This document shows positions 1 through 8,474 of a stretch of DNA of 15,596 nucleotides, piece after piece. Each line of letters starts with the position of its first letter. Within the stretch, counting starts at the first letter, position 1. A program made the position numbers and the translations under genes. Origin of the DNA: Schaedlerella sp. (GTDB lineage Bacteria > Bacillota > Clostridia > Lachnospirales > Lachnospiraceae); contig JAHHTO010000042.1 in NCBI GenBank assembly GCA_020024595.1, positions 1 through 15,596 on the forward strand. Reading direction: 5' to 3'. Under the pieces are notes generated by a model that saw only the letters and a list, made by a program, of their open reading frames with translations, made no database searches and had not been told where the DNA came from.

Positions 1-291
1 CTTCAGACCATACGTTTCTTTTGCATATTTTGCGGAAGCCGTCAACACCTCGATTGCACAAGTCGGCTCCCCGTATCCACAGTACACCAGTTCTTCTTTC
101 CCACTGAAATCATAAGCATCAATTGCTCGTTTAACTTCTTCAAATGTAGGTTCTTTCTCAAGCCACAGCGTCTCAGCATCTCCCACTCCTTCATGGTGAT
201 TGCGAATACAAAATCTGCAATTACAGTCACATCGGTTCGTCAGATTAACATAAACTTGATTCTGATACGTATATAAAATCTTCTCCATCAT
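1..291 (-). CDS. Radical SAM protein, N-terminal part, resembles the TatD-associated family (runs off left edge)
   Basis: The minus-strand frame is open from the ATG at 291 to base 1, giving the first 97 residues. Cys21, Cys25 and Cys28 form the CxxxCxxC motif that holds the 4Fe-4S cluster of radical SAM enzymes, and GYGEP at residues 72-76 is the usual SAM-binding GGEP-type motif. The opening (ILYTYQNQVYVNLTNRC) resembles the radical SAM family that is often encoded beside tatD; this is from memory of the family, and no tatD is visible here. Two tandem ATGs (291 and 288) follow AAGGAG at 302-297; the second has the better spacing (8 nt). It starts 25 bp after the debranching enzyme gene ends, so the two are probably co-transcribed. 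The substrate is unknown. A shorter open frame at 42-230 overlaps it in another frame and is not real. Confidence 0.85.
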   Translation of the reverse strand, partial: MMEKILYTYQNQVYVNLTNRCDCNCRFCIRNHHEGVGDAETLWLEKEPTFEEVKRAIDAYDFSGKEELVYCGYGEPTCAIEVLTASAKYAKETYGLK

Positions 292-316
292 TTCATCTCC
301 TTCTGCTTTTGTAACC

Positions 317-2455
317 TCATCTCCTACTTTGCCGTCCGGTGAAGATTGCTACAGACCGCGGTTTCATAATAAACTCGCCATCTATTCTCTCTTCCTTTCC
401 TTCGGGATAACAATAGATTCCATCCTTATCTCCATAAGTATTCACACTCAAATACCAGCCCCCTGTATTCTGCAAATTCGGCAGTGTTACTCTGACATCT
501 TCCCAGTAGGTATTCACAACCATATATACAAGGTCATCACAGCCCTTTTCTTTATCATATCCTGCAAAACTGATGGCCTGTGTTCTGGCATCTTTTATCA
601 GTTCTGTCTGCTCCGCCATTGCGTTATGTGCGCTCATCGGCTCCATACCGCATACTGCCTTTGGCAGCCCTTTACGGATAATCGGGTGACAGTGACGATA
701 GGAAATCATAAACTTAAAAAATTCAAACAAATCCTGGTTTTTCTCCAGCAAATCCCAATTCAGCCAGGAGACTTCATTATCCTGACAATAAGAATTATTA
801 TTTCCATACTGTGTATTTCCAAATTCATCTCCGGCAAAAAACATGGGTGTTCCTCTGCTACACATCAATACAGCACATGCGTTACGGATCATACGATATC
901 TCAGTTTTAAAACTTCCGGATGATCAGTCTCTCCTTCCCATCCACAGTTCCAGCTTCGGTTATCATTTGCTCCGTCAGTATTATTCCAGCCATTGGCTTC
1001 ATTATGCTTCTCATTATAAGAATACAAATCATACAAGGTAAATCCATCATGACAGGTCAGGAAATTCACGCAGGAGTTATATCCGGCATATCTGTCATTT
1101 CCCTCCTGACTGTACATACCATATAGATCACCGGAGCCGGCAAAACTCCATGCTGCATTCCACGCCTCCCAACTGTCTCCTTTCAGATATCCCCTCACAG
1201 AATCCCTGTATCGTCCGTTCCATTCCGCCCAGCGTTTACTCGCCGGAAATCTTCCCACCTGATACATTCCACCTGCATCCCACGCTTCCGCAATCAACTT
1301 CACATTACTTAGAACCGGATTGTATGCAAGACTTTCCAGAAGTGGCGGATTATTCATCGGTGACCCATCCTCATTTCTCCCAAGAATGCTTGCCAGATCA
1401 AACCGGAAGCCATCAATTCTATAATTAATAGTCCAATATTGCAGACATTCCAGAATCATCTGACGTACCATTGGATGATTACAGTTCAACGTATTTCCAC
1501 ACCCACTGAAATTATAATAATTCCCATCCGGTGTCAACATATAATACATTCGATTGTCGAATCCCTTAAAGCAGAAAGTCGGTCCCTTCTCATTTCCTTC
1601 TGCTGTATGATTGAATACAACATCAAGGATAACCTCAATCCCGTTTTCATGAAGTTCTTTGATCAGTGACTTTAATTCTGTTCCTTCATGATTATATTCC
1701 TCTGTTGCATTATAACTGGTGTTCGGAGCAAAAAAACTGACACTGTTATATCCCCAGTATTCCAGTAGCTTTCTTCCGTCTATCTCCCTCTGATTCATCA
1801 TTTCATCAAATTCAAAAATCGGCATCAATTCTACTGCATTAATTCCCAATTCTTTTAGATAAGGAATCTTTTCCCTGAGTCCATCAAAGGTTCCTTTATT
1901 CTTTACTCCGGAAGACGGATGCTTTGTAAATCCCCGCACATGAAGCTCGTAAATAATCAAGTCACTCATTTCCCGTTTTGACTGTGGCATATCCCCCCAG
2001 TCGAAAACATCCTTTACTACCCTTGCGTGATATGCACCTTTCTTCTTTTCTCCCCATATACGCTGTCCTGCCACCGCTTTTGCATACGGGTCTAAAAGAA
2101 TTTGATTTTTATCAAAAAGTAATCCTTTCTCAGGATTATACGGACCATCCACCCGATAGGCATACTCGAACTCTTCCATATCCAGCCCAAATACAATCAT
2201 GGAATAAACATCACCTATCTTATATTCTTCCGGAAATGGCAGCACTGCATAAGGCTCTTCTTCGCCTCTGCGAAACAACAACAGTTCGCAGGCACTTCCT
2301 CTGTGGGTATGTACCGTGAAGTTCACTCCGATCGGGAGTGCCATTGCACCGTTCACATCAAACAATCCGGGACGCACCGGAAATCCGCTGACTTCCCCCA
2401 GAGGATTGACCGCAAATTGTGTTGTCATAATATACTCATGATTGTAATGCTTCAT
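317..2455 (-). CDS. glgX: Glycogen debranching enzyme, GlgX/isoamylase type (GH13)
   Basis: This 712-residue protein hydrolyses alpha-1,6 branch linkages in glycogen or related glucans, in the cytoplasm (no signal peptide). An N-terminal CBM48/isoamylase-N region spans roughly residues 17-105, followed by the GH13 barrel. The four conserved GH13 regions are visible: DVVFNH (278-283), GFRFDLA (349-355, nucleophile Asp353), AEAWD (389-393, acid/base Glu390) and TCHDG (467-471, Asp470). Length and the CHDGFTLYDL and MFFAGDEFG stretches fit GlgX/TreX rather than a secreted pullulanase. The start at 2455 is favoured over the internal ATG at codon 10 because GGAGGG lies 5 nt upstream. It probably has its own promoter (2504-2532). 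No other glycogen gene is in the window, so whether the substrate is stored glycogen or imported oligosaccharide is open. Confidence 0.93.
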   Translation of the reverse strand: MKHYNHEYIMTTQFAVNPLGEVSGFPVRPGLFDVNGAMALPIGVNFTVHTHRGSACELLLFRRGEEEPYAVLPFPEEYKIGDVYSMIVFGLDMEEFEYAYRVDGPYNPEKGLLFDKNQILLDPYAKAVAGQRIWGEKKKGAYHARVVKDVFDWGDMPQSKREMSDLIIYELHVRGFTKHPSSGVKNKGTFDGLREKIPYLKELGINAVELMPIFEFDEMMNQREIDGRKLLEYWGYNSVSFFAPNTSYNATEEYNHEGTELKSLIKELHENGIEVILDVVFNHTAEGNEKGPTFCFKGFDNRMYYMLTPDGNYYNFSGCGNTLNCNHPMVRQMILECLQYWTINYRIDGFRFDLASILGRNEDGSPMNNPPLLESLAYNPVLSNVKLIAEAWDAGGMYQVGRFPASKRWAEWNGRYRDSVRGYLKGDSWEAWNAAWSFAGSGDLYGMYSQEGNDRYAGYNSCVNFLTCHDGFTLYDLYSYNEKHNEANGWNNTDGANDNRSWNCGWEGETDHPEVLKLRYRMIRNACAVLMCSRGTPMFFAGDEFGNTQYGNNNSYCQDNEVSWLNWDLLEKNQDLFEFFKFMISYRHCHPIIRKGLPKAVCGMEPMSAHNAMAEQTELIKDARTQAISFAGYDKEKGCDDLVYMVVNTYWEDVRVTLPNLQNTGGWYLSVNTYGDKDGIYCYPEGKEERIDGEFIMKPRSVAIFTGRQSRR

Positions 2456-2503
2456 AAGATCCCTCCGTTTTTATTCCTTTTCACACTTCGGTACTGTCCA
2501 GTT

Positions 2504-2532
2504 ATCATACCTTAGAACATTTTCTGTTCCAA
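2504..2532 (-). promoter_or_regulatory. Candidate promoter of the debranching enzyme gene
   Basis: Minus-strand -35 TTGGAA (2532-2527), 17-bp spacer, -10 TATGAT (2509-2504). The spacer contains a short dyad, GAACA and TGTTC around a 5-nt centre (2515-2529), which could bind a repressor or be chance. Assigned by eye. Confidence 0.5.
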
Positions 2533-2558
2533 CATGAACATCTTTTGATAAAGATTCC

Positions 2559-3545
2559 TTAGGGACGTAGAACTTCCTGCATCACCCTCCATGCATTCTG
2601 CCAACAGATTTTATCTAGCTGACGCTCCGTGATCCCTTCTTTTCTGCAGGCTTCCCACACCCGTTCCATTTCTCTAATATGAGAAAGATATCCTTCCCTG
2701 ACAGTTGATTCAAATCCATCAAAATCAGTTCCGATTGCAACCACGTCTTCTCCTGCAACATGTATCATATACTTGGCATGCCTTGCAATATCTGCAACTG
2801 TCACCTGACTGTCCTCTTTCAAAAACGCAGGATATAAATTCAGTCCTGCCACGCCTCCTTTTTTTGCCAGAGCCCGCAGCATATCGTCTGACAGATTGCG
2901 TGGATGATCGCACAATGTTCTTGCATTGGAATGGGATGCTACAATGGGAACTTTACTTTTTTGAATACAGTCCCAAAAACCACCGTCTGACAAATGTGAT
3001 ACATCAATCAACATCCCTAGCTCATTCATCCGCTCTATCACTTCCATCCCAAACGGTTTCAATCCACGCTTCATAATCTCCGTATCATCACTATTCGGAT
3101 ATCCCAAACAATTCTCATAATTCCATGTCAATGTAAGCAGACGAACTCTTCTTTCATACAGTTCTTCCAGACGCCCCATTTTCTCATTCAGCACTCCCCC
3201 TTCTTCAACAGTAGCAAGTGCACAAACACGGTCCGTTTCCCTATTTTTTTCTGCATCCGTACAATTCCCGATCAACTGTAAATCCTGTGATTCTTCCTTT
3301 CGCAATTGTTCCAAAAGCTGCAATACTTCTTGCCATGCATCTTCCCACGCCATAGGGGAAATATCAAAAGACGGCTTTTTTTGAAACTTGAAGGCATCTA
3401 CAAAACAGGCGAAGAACTGTATCCAGGTTCCTGCCTTGTGCATTCCTTCTATGTCTACACAAAGAGAATTCCGTACGAGACTTTGTTTCCTGTCACCATG
3501 CAGAAGGGCGCTGATCGTATCACAGTGCATGTCAATTAATTCCAT
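2559..3545 (-). CDS. Membrane dipeptidase family protein (peptidase M19)
   Basis: This 328-residue zinc metallopeptidase of the M19/renal dipeptidase family is expected to cleave dipeptides; clostridial members lack a signal peptide and are presumed cytoplasmic. The metal ligands are recognisable: His6 and Asp8 in DMHCDT, the bridging Glu115 in TVEEGG, His184 in DVSHLSD and His205 in ASHSNAR; GTDFDG (272-277) carries the conserved substrate-side Asp. The frame can be extended two codons to a TTG at 3551, but the AAAGGA ribosome binding site is only 2 nt from that TTG and 8 nt from the ATG at 3545, so I start at the ATG. It is 103 bp upstream of the debranching enzyme gene with separate promoters predicted for both. 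Natural substrate unknown; peptide scavenging is the default guess. Confidence 0.92.
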   Translation of the reverse strand: MELIDMHCDTISALLHGDRKQSLVRNSLCVDIEGMHKAGTWIQFFACFVDAFKFQKKPSFDISPMAWEDAWQEVLQLLEQLRKEESQDLQLIGNCTDAEKNRETDRVCALATVEEGGVLNEKMGRLEELYERRVRLLTLTWNYENCLGYPNSDDTEIMKRGLKPFGMEVIERMNELGMLIDVSHLSDGGFWDCIQKSKVPIVASHSNARTLCDHPRNLSDDMLRALAKKGGVAGLNLYPAFLKEDSQVTVADIARHAKYMIHVAGEDVVAIGTDFDGFESTVREGYLSHIREMERVWEACRKEGITERQLDKICWQNAWRVMQEVLRP

Positions 3546-3582
3546 GATCAAAATCCTTTCAAAGTGAGTGATATTTCCATAT

Positions 3583-3611
3583 AGTATAGTCTGTTACACC
3601 TAGTTAATGAA
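3583..3611 (-). promoter_or_regulatory. Candidate promoter of the M19 dipeptidase gene
   Basis: Minus-strand -35 TTCATT (3611-3606), 17-bp spacer, -10 TATACT (3588-3583), about 38 bp upstream of the ATG. The -10 is good and the -35 is weak. Confidence 0.45.
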
Positions 3612-3712
3612 CCTAATTTCTGAAATATGTAGCATTGAAGCTACTTTCTATAATATACTTGAATACTCCGGCGATTCACCGACTAGAATACAAAAGACGA
3701 ACATCTTTTAGA

Positions 3713-3768
3713 ATTCCGGCTAAACCTGCAAACAATGCATCCTGCATCATTTCAAACCTAGCCGGAAT
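3713..3768 (-). repeat. Long-loop inverted repeat between queA and the dipeptidase gene
   Basis: Perfect 10-bp arms ATTCCGGCTA (3713-3722) and TAGCCGGAAT (3759-3768) enclose 36 nt, which itself holds a small dyad (ATGCA/TGCAT around 3737-3747). There is no U-run behind it on the minus strand, so it is not a classical terminator, although it may close the queA transcript. The rest of the 254-base gap (3546-3799) holds the dipeptidase promoter and three short hairpins: AAAAGA/TCTTTT near 3692-3709, CGGCGA/TCACCG near 3669-3681, and GTAGC/GCTAC at 3629-3644. No convincing gene is present. Confidence 0.5.
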
Positions 3769-3799
3769 ATAATGACTAACCACATCATACAATGGAATT

Positions 3800-4825
3800 T
3801 CATACTATGAACATTGCATCTCCGAATGAAAAGAACCGGTAACGCTCTTTTACTGCTTCTTCATAAGCTTCCAACACATGCTCTCGGCCTGCCAGAGCAG
3901 ACACTAACATGATGAGTGTCGATTCCGGAAGATGGAAGTTTGTAATCAGACAATCCAATGTTTTAAATCGATATCCGGGGTAGATAAATATTTCTGTCCA
4001 TCCACAGCAAGCCTCCAGATGTCCGTTCTCATCTGCTGCAGATTCAATCGTACGGCAGCTTGTAGTTCCCACACAAATTACTCTTCCACCATCGTCCTTT
4101 GCACGGTTAATCTTCTCTGCCGCTTCTTCATCAATCTGATAGAATTCTGAATGCATATGATGATTTGTGACATCTTCAACCTTTACCGGACGGAATGTTC
4201 CCAATCCTACATGAAGAGTTACCCGCGCAATGTCGACCCCCTTCTTCTTGATCACTTCCAGAAGTTCCGGTGTAAAATGTAAGCCCGCTGTTGGTGCTGC
4301 TGCAGACCCTTCGTGTGTCGCATATACGGTATTGTAACGACTGCGGTCTTGCAACTGATGTGTAATATACGGTGGCAGAGGCATCTGCCCCAGTTGATCG
4401 AGTACTTCTTCAAAAATTCCCTCGTAGTGGAACTGAATCAGACGATTTCCTTCCTCTACTACATCAATCACTTCTCCGATCAGCAGTCCATTCCCAAAAC
4501 TCACCTGTGCTCCGACTTTCATTTTCTTTCCCGGCTTTACAAGTGTTTCCCAGATATCCTTCTCTTTCCTCTTCAAAAGAAGAACTTCTATTTTTGCTCC
4601 CGTTCCTATCCGTTCTCCAATCAGGCGTGCCGGAATCACTTTCGTATCATTGATGACCAAACAGTCTCCTGGCTTCAAATACTCAATAATATCTTTAAAC
4701 ACACGATGTTCCCTCTCTCCGGTCTCCTTGTTCAGTACAAGCAGCCGGGAGGAAGAACGGTCTTCCAGAGGGTCCTGAGCAATTAGTTCCTCTGGAAGTT
4801 CATAATAAAAATCACTTGTTTTCAA
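3800..4825 (-). CDS. queA: S-adenosylmethionine:tRNA ribosyltransferase-isomerase
   Basis: QueA transfers and rearranges the ribose of SAM onto 7-aminomethyl-7-deazaguanine in tRNA to make epoxyqueuosine, a late step of queuosine synthesis, in the cytoplasm. The protein is 341 residues, normal for the family, and has its hallmark stretches: DFYYELPEELIAQ at the N-terminus, DRSSSRLLVLN (22-32), THEGSAAAPTAGLHFTPELL in the middle, TLHVGLGTFRPV, and a C-terminus ending FGDAMFIV. The start codon is TTG at 4825: AGAGGAAG sits upstream with normal spacing, and family similarity begins right there. It follows pheT by 47 bp with no terminator between them and is probably co-transcribed with pheST. 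Other queuosine genes are not in the window. Confidence 0.97.
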   Translation of the reverse strand: MKTSDFYYELPEELIAQDPLEDRSSSRLLVLNKETGEREHRVFKDIIEYLKPGDCLVINDTKVIPARLIGERIGTGAKIEVLLLKRKEKDIWETLVKPGKKMKVGAQVSFGNGLLIGEVIDVVEEGNRLIQFHYEGIFEEVLDQLGQMPLPPYITHQLQDRSRYNTVYATHEGSAAAPTAGLHFTPELLEVIKKKGVDIARVTLHVGLGTFRPVKVEDVTNHHMHSEFYQIDEEAAEKINRAKDDGGRVICVGTTSCRTIESAADENGHLEACCGWTEIFIYPGYRFKTLDCLITNFHLPESTLIMLVSALAGREHVLEAYEEAVKERYRFFSFGDAMFIV

Positions 4826-4872
4826 TATGTCTTCCTCTCTCTACAATGATCCGCTCTGACAGATGAGTTCTC

Positions 4873-7293
4873 TTACTTACGAAGTTCAATTCCCATGCCT
4901 TCCAGGGCTCCCAAAATCTTATCCATTGCTGCAGATACTTCTGCATCCTCCAACGTCTTGTCTTTTGCACGAAATACGATAGAATATGCAACAGACTTAA
5001 AGCCTTCCTTAATCTGCTCGCCTTCATATAAGTCAAACAATGCATAGCTTTCCAGATACTTTCCGCCCTTAGCAGCAATCACTTCTTCAATCTGTCCGAC
5101 CAAAATTTCTTTTGGAACAACCATACTGATATCACGGGTCACTGCTGGATATTTTGCAATTCCTGTGTACTTTCTGTCAAATGTTGCAAATTTCATAATT
5201 TCCGGCATATCGATCACGGCCACATACGCACGTTCTCCGATTCCATAAGTATCAGCAACTTCCGGATGCACTTCACCGATATATCCGACAACTTTTCCAT
5301 CATACAGAATATTGGCCTGTCTTCCCGGATGCAGATATGGCTTTCCTGCATTCGGAACATATTTCTCTTTTCCGATCATACCGATTTTTTCAAAAAATTC
5401 TTCTACAACCCCCTTCATATTGAAGAAATCTCCATCTCCATACATTCCGAGAGTAAACTGCATGCGTTCTTCCGGAAGTTCAGTCAATGGGAGCTGTTTT
5501 GGAAGATAAATATTGCCAAGCTCATAAAGCCTTACATTTTTATTTCTTCTGTTATAGTTTGTAGCAAGCGAAGTCAACATTCCATTCAGAGAAGTTGTTC
5601 TCATCACACTGTAATCCTCACCAAGCGGATTCATGATCTCTACTGTACGGCGCAATTCTGAGTCTTCCGGGAGTAACAATTTATCAAATACTTTCGGACT
5701 CTCGAAAGAATAGGTCATTCCCTGACTAAAGCCACAGAACTCTGCAATGTCCCGGGCAATCTGCTCAATTCTCAATTTAAACGTCATCTTTCCGGCTGTC
5801 GCCTCTCCACTCGGGAGAGTTGTCGGAATATTATCATATCCATAGAATCTTGCGACTTCTTCTGCCAGATCTGCAAGACGGAATAAATCATGACGGAACG
5901 TTGGTGCAATGACTTCTTTTGCATCTACATCATAATCCAGATCAATTTTCTTAAAATAGGAAAGCATCTGTTCTTCTGAAATATCTGTTCCCAGCATTGC
6001 ATTGATTTTATCTGCATCAAACGGTACTCGAACCGGTTCTTTTACCTTGCCATATACATCAACAGTTCCGCCGACAACTTCTCCCGCTCCCATCTCTTCT
6101 ACAAGCTGACAAGCGCGATCAATTGCAGCTTTTGCATTATTTGGATCCAGTCCCTTTTCAAACTTACCGGAAGCATCAGTACGAAGTCCGACACGTTTAC
6201 TGGATTTTCGTATATTTACACCATCAAAACAAGCTGCCTCAAACAACATCGTTTTTACATCGTCTGTGATCATGGAATTTTCTCCACCCATAATCCCGGC
6301 AATCCCAATTTCTTTTTCCCCATCACAGATCATCAGAACATCTTTGTCCAGTTTCCTCTCCTGTCCGTCCAATGTCACAAATGTAGCCCCATCCTTTGCA
6401 TTTTTCACAATAATCTGGTGTCCTGCAACAGTATCCAGATCATATGCATGCATCGGCTGACCGTATTCTTCCATCACGTAGTTCGTAATATCCACCAAAT
6501 TATTAATCGGACGGATTCCAACCGATGCCAGTCTTCTCTGCATCCAGAGCGGAGATGGTCCAATCTTAATATTCTTAACCACTCTTGCACAATAACGCGA
6601 GCAAAGTTCTGTATTTTCGACAGATACTTTTACATAATCATTGACATCCTCATGATTCCCTGTTTCTGTCACAACCGGCAGCACAAGTTCCTTGTCAAAT
6701 GTAGCTGCCGCTTCACGTGCAATACCTATCACACTATAGCAGTCCACCCGGTTGGAAGTTACTTCATATTCAAATACAACATCATCTCTTCCCAGTGCTT
6801 TGACAGCATCTCCCCCAACCTCTGCATCTTCCGGGAAAATATAGATGCCGTTTTCCGGTGCTTCCGGATACATATTCGTATCAGAACCAAGTTCCTCAAT
6901 GGAACACATCATTCCGTAGCTGTCTACACCACGCAATTTCCCCTTTTTTATTTTAATTCCGCCCGGGACACGCTGCCCCGGTTCGTGTCCACCTGCGACA
7001 CGACCTCCATCCAGAACAACTGGCACTTTCGCACCTTCAAACACATTTTTTGCACCTGTCACAATCTGGACACTCTCTGTACCAATGTTCACCTGGCAGA
7101 CAACCAATTTGTCTGCATCAGGATGCTTCTCAATCTTGTCAATCTGACCAATGACGATTTTTTCCAAATCTGCATCCAACTCTTCAAAACCTTCAACCTT
7201 AGTTCCTGACAAAGTCATTGCATCTGTATATTCCTGCGCAGTCACATCCAAATCCGGGACATACGCCTTTATCCATGATAATGAAGTATTCAT
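4873..7293 (-). CDS. pheT: Phenylalanine--tRNA ligase beta subunit
   Basis: This is the 806-residue beta subunit of the alpha2-beta2 enzyme that charges tRNA-Phe. In order: an N-terminal segment (MNTSLSWIKAYVPDL), the EMAP/OB-type tRNA-binding domain (about 40-155, with IGQIDKIEKHPDADKL), the B3/B4 editing region (about 215-385, with GRPINN-like RPINNLVDITNYVM), the B5 domain (about 410-480), the catalytic-like core, and the C-terminal ferredoxin-fold anticodon-binding domain (about 700-806, starting near KYPAVTRDISMVVP). Length is standard. The ATG at 7293 is preceded by AGAGGAAAG. It lies 45 bp behind pheS and should be controlled by the upstream T-box. Other-frame open stretches inside it (for example 4812-5078) lack any family features. 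Confidence 0.98.
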   Translation of the reverse strand: MNTSLSWIKAYVPDLDVTAQEYTDAMTLSGTKVEGFEELDADLEKIVIGQIDKIEKHPDADKLVVCQVNIGTESVQIVTGAKNVFEGAKVPVVLDGGRVAGGHEPGQRVPGGIKIKKGKLRGVDSYGMMCSIEELGSDTNMYPEAPENGIYIFPEDAEVGGDAVKALGRDDVVFEYEVTSNRVDCYSVIGIAREAAATFDKELVLPVVTETGNHEDVNDYVKVSVENTELCSRYCARVVKNIKIGPSPLWMQRRLASVGIRPINNLVDITNYVMEEYGQPMHAYDLDTVAGHQIIVKNAKDGATFVTLDGQERKLDKDVLMICDGEKEIGIAGIMGGENSMITDDVKTMLFEAACFDGVNIRKSSKRVGLRTDASGKFEKGLDPNNAKAAIDRACQLVEEMGAGEVVGGTVDVYGKVKEPVRVPFDADKINAMLGTDISEEQMLSYFKKIDLDYDVDAKEVIAPTFRHDLFRLADLAEEVARFYGYDNIPTTLPSGEATAGKMTFKLRIEQIARDIAEFCGFSQGMTYSFESPKVFDKLLLPEDSELRRTVEIMNPLGEDYSVMRTTSLNGMLTSLATNYNRRNKNVRLYELGNIYLPKQLPLTELPEERMQFTLGMYGDGDFFNMKGVVEEFFEKIGMIGKEKYVPNAGKPYLHPGRQANILYDGKVVGYIGEVHPEVADTYGIGERAYVAVIDMPEIMKFATFDRKYTGIAKYPAVTRDISMVVPKEILVGQIEEVIAAKGGKYLESYALFDLYEGEQIKEGFKSVAYSIVFRAKDKTLEDAEVSAAMDKILGALEGMGIELRK

Positions 7294-7338
7294 GCTTCTT
7301 TCCTCTCTTTCTATATATTCACTTTTCTTATATACTTG

Positions 7339-8358
7339 CTAAAACTGTTTCAAAAATCTGATATCATTTTCATATAATAACCGCATATCATCAATCTCAT
7401 ATTTCAACAGTGCAATACGCTCCAACCCGACACCAAATGCAAATCCACTGTAAACTTCCGGGTCAATTCCACACATTTCCAATACATGCGGATGTACCAT
7501 TCCACATCCGAGAATCTCAATCCATCCAGAGCCTTTACAGAAACGACATCCTTTTCCTCCACACTTAAAGCAGCTTACATCCACTTCTGCACTTGGCTCT
7601 GTGAATGGGAAGTGATGCGGACGGAACTTCGTCTTTGTCTCCGGACCAAATAATTCCTTTGCAAATTCTGCCAATGTTCCTTTCAAATCGGCAAAAGAAA
7701 CATTTTTGTCAATCACCAGACCTTCGATCTGATGAAAGGATGGAGAATGCGTTGCATCCACTTCATCCGAACGGAATACACGTCCCGGTGCAATCATACG
7801 GATTGGAAGCTTTCCCTGCTCCATCACACGTGCCTGTACCGGAGATGTCTGCGTGCGAAGCACGATATTTTTATTAATATAGAATGTATCCTGCTCATCC
7901 TTTGCCGGATGGTCAGCCGGAATATTCAATTTTTCAAAGTTATACAAATCATACTCCACTTCCGGTCCTTCTACCACTTCATAGCCCATACCGATGAAGA
8001 TTCTCTCCACTTCTTCCAATGCTATTGTATTTGGATGTCTGTGTCCAACGCTATTCTTCTTTGATGGAAGGGTTACATCAATCACTTCTGCCTTCAATTT
8101 TTCCTCGCGGATAGCCTTTTCCATCTTTACCTTTGTCTCTTCCAACGCAGCCTCGATTGCCGCTCTTGTTTCATTCACAAGCTGTCCCACTTTCGGACGT
8201 TCTTCCGCAGCCACATCCTTCATTCCTTTTAAAACAGCTGTCAGTTCTCCCTTTTTACCAAGATATTTCACACGCACATCATTCAGCTTCTCAGGTACGT
8301 CCGAAGCCTGAATCAAGGTCATCGCTTCCTTTTTGATCTGTTCCAATTTCTCTTTCAT
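7339..8358 (-). CDS. pheS: Phenylalanine--tRNA ligase alpha subunit
   Basis: This is the 339-residue catalytic subunit of Phe-tRNA synthetase (class II). Residues 1-90 form the charged N-terminal coiled coil that binds tRNA. The catalytic domain has motif 2 (about 193-212, RVFRSDEVDATHSPSFHQIEG read in two parts: RVFRSDEVDATH, then SPSFHQIEG) and motif 3 (305-316, GFAFGVGLERIA). Cys263, Cys266, Cys271 and Cys274 form a CxxC-x4-CxxC pair like the probable zinc site seen in many Firmicute PheS proteins. The ATG at 8358 has AGGAG at good spacing. It is the first gene of pheS-pheT(-queA), and expression should depend on uncharged tRNA-Phe through the T-box leader. Confidence 0.98.
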   Translation of the reverse strand: MKEKLEQIKKEAMTLIQASDVPEKLNDVRVKYLGKKGELTAVLKGMKDVAAEERPKVGQLVNETRAAIEAALEETKVKMEKAIREEKLKAEVIDVTLPSKKNSVGHRHPNTIALEEVERIFIGMGYEVVEGPEVEYDLYNFEKLNIPADHPAKDEQDTFYINKNIVLRTQTSPVQARVMEQGKLPIRMIAPGRVFRSDEVDATHSPSFHQIEGLVIDKNVSFADLKGTLAEFAKELFGPETKTKFRPHHFPFTEPSAEVDVSCFKCGGKGCRFCKGSGWIEILGCGMVHPHVLEMCGIDPEVYSGFAFGVGLERIALLKYEIDDMRLLYENDIRFLKQF

Positions 8359-8440
8359 TCTGCTTCTCCTCTCATTTCATTTAAATTTCAAAAAATCTTT
8401 TTAAAATTTTTACTTCAGAATAGGATTCTTTGAATGAATC

Positions 8441-8474
8441 AAAAAAAGACCTCTTCCCTAAAAGGGACGAAGTC
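8441..8474 (-). terminator. T-box-controlled intrinsic terminator
   Basis: The RNA stem GACTTCGTCCCT / AGGGAAGAGGTC (one mismatch, one G-U pair) with a UUU loop is followed by seven U residues (8447-8441). It competes with the T-box antiterminator just upstream. Confidence 0.93.

Noticed and set aside
42..230. 62-codon minus-strand open frame
   Set aside because: Overlaps the radical SAM gene in another frame; that gene has clear motifs and is open to the window edge.
6418..7209. 263-codon plus-strand open frame
   Set aside because: Lies entirely antisense to pheT; low-complexity composition rich in Cys, His and Ile is typical of a reverse-strand shadow.
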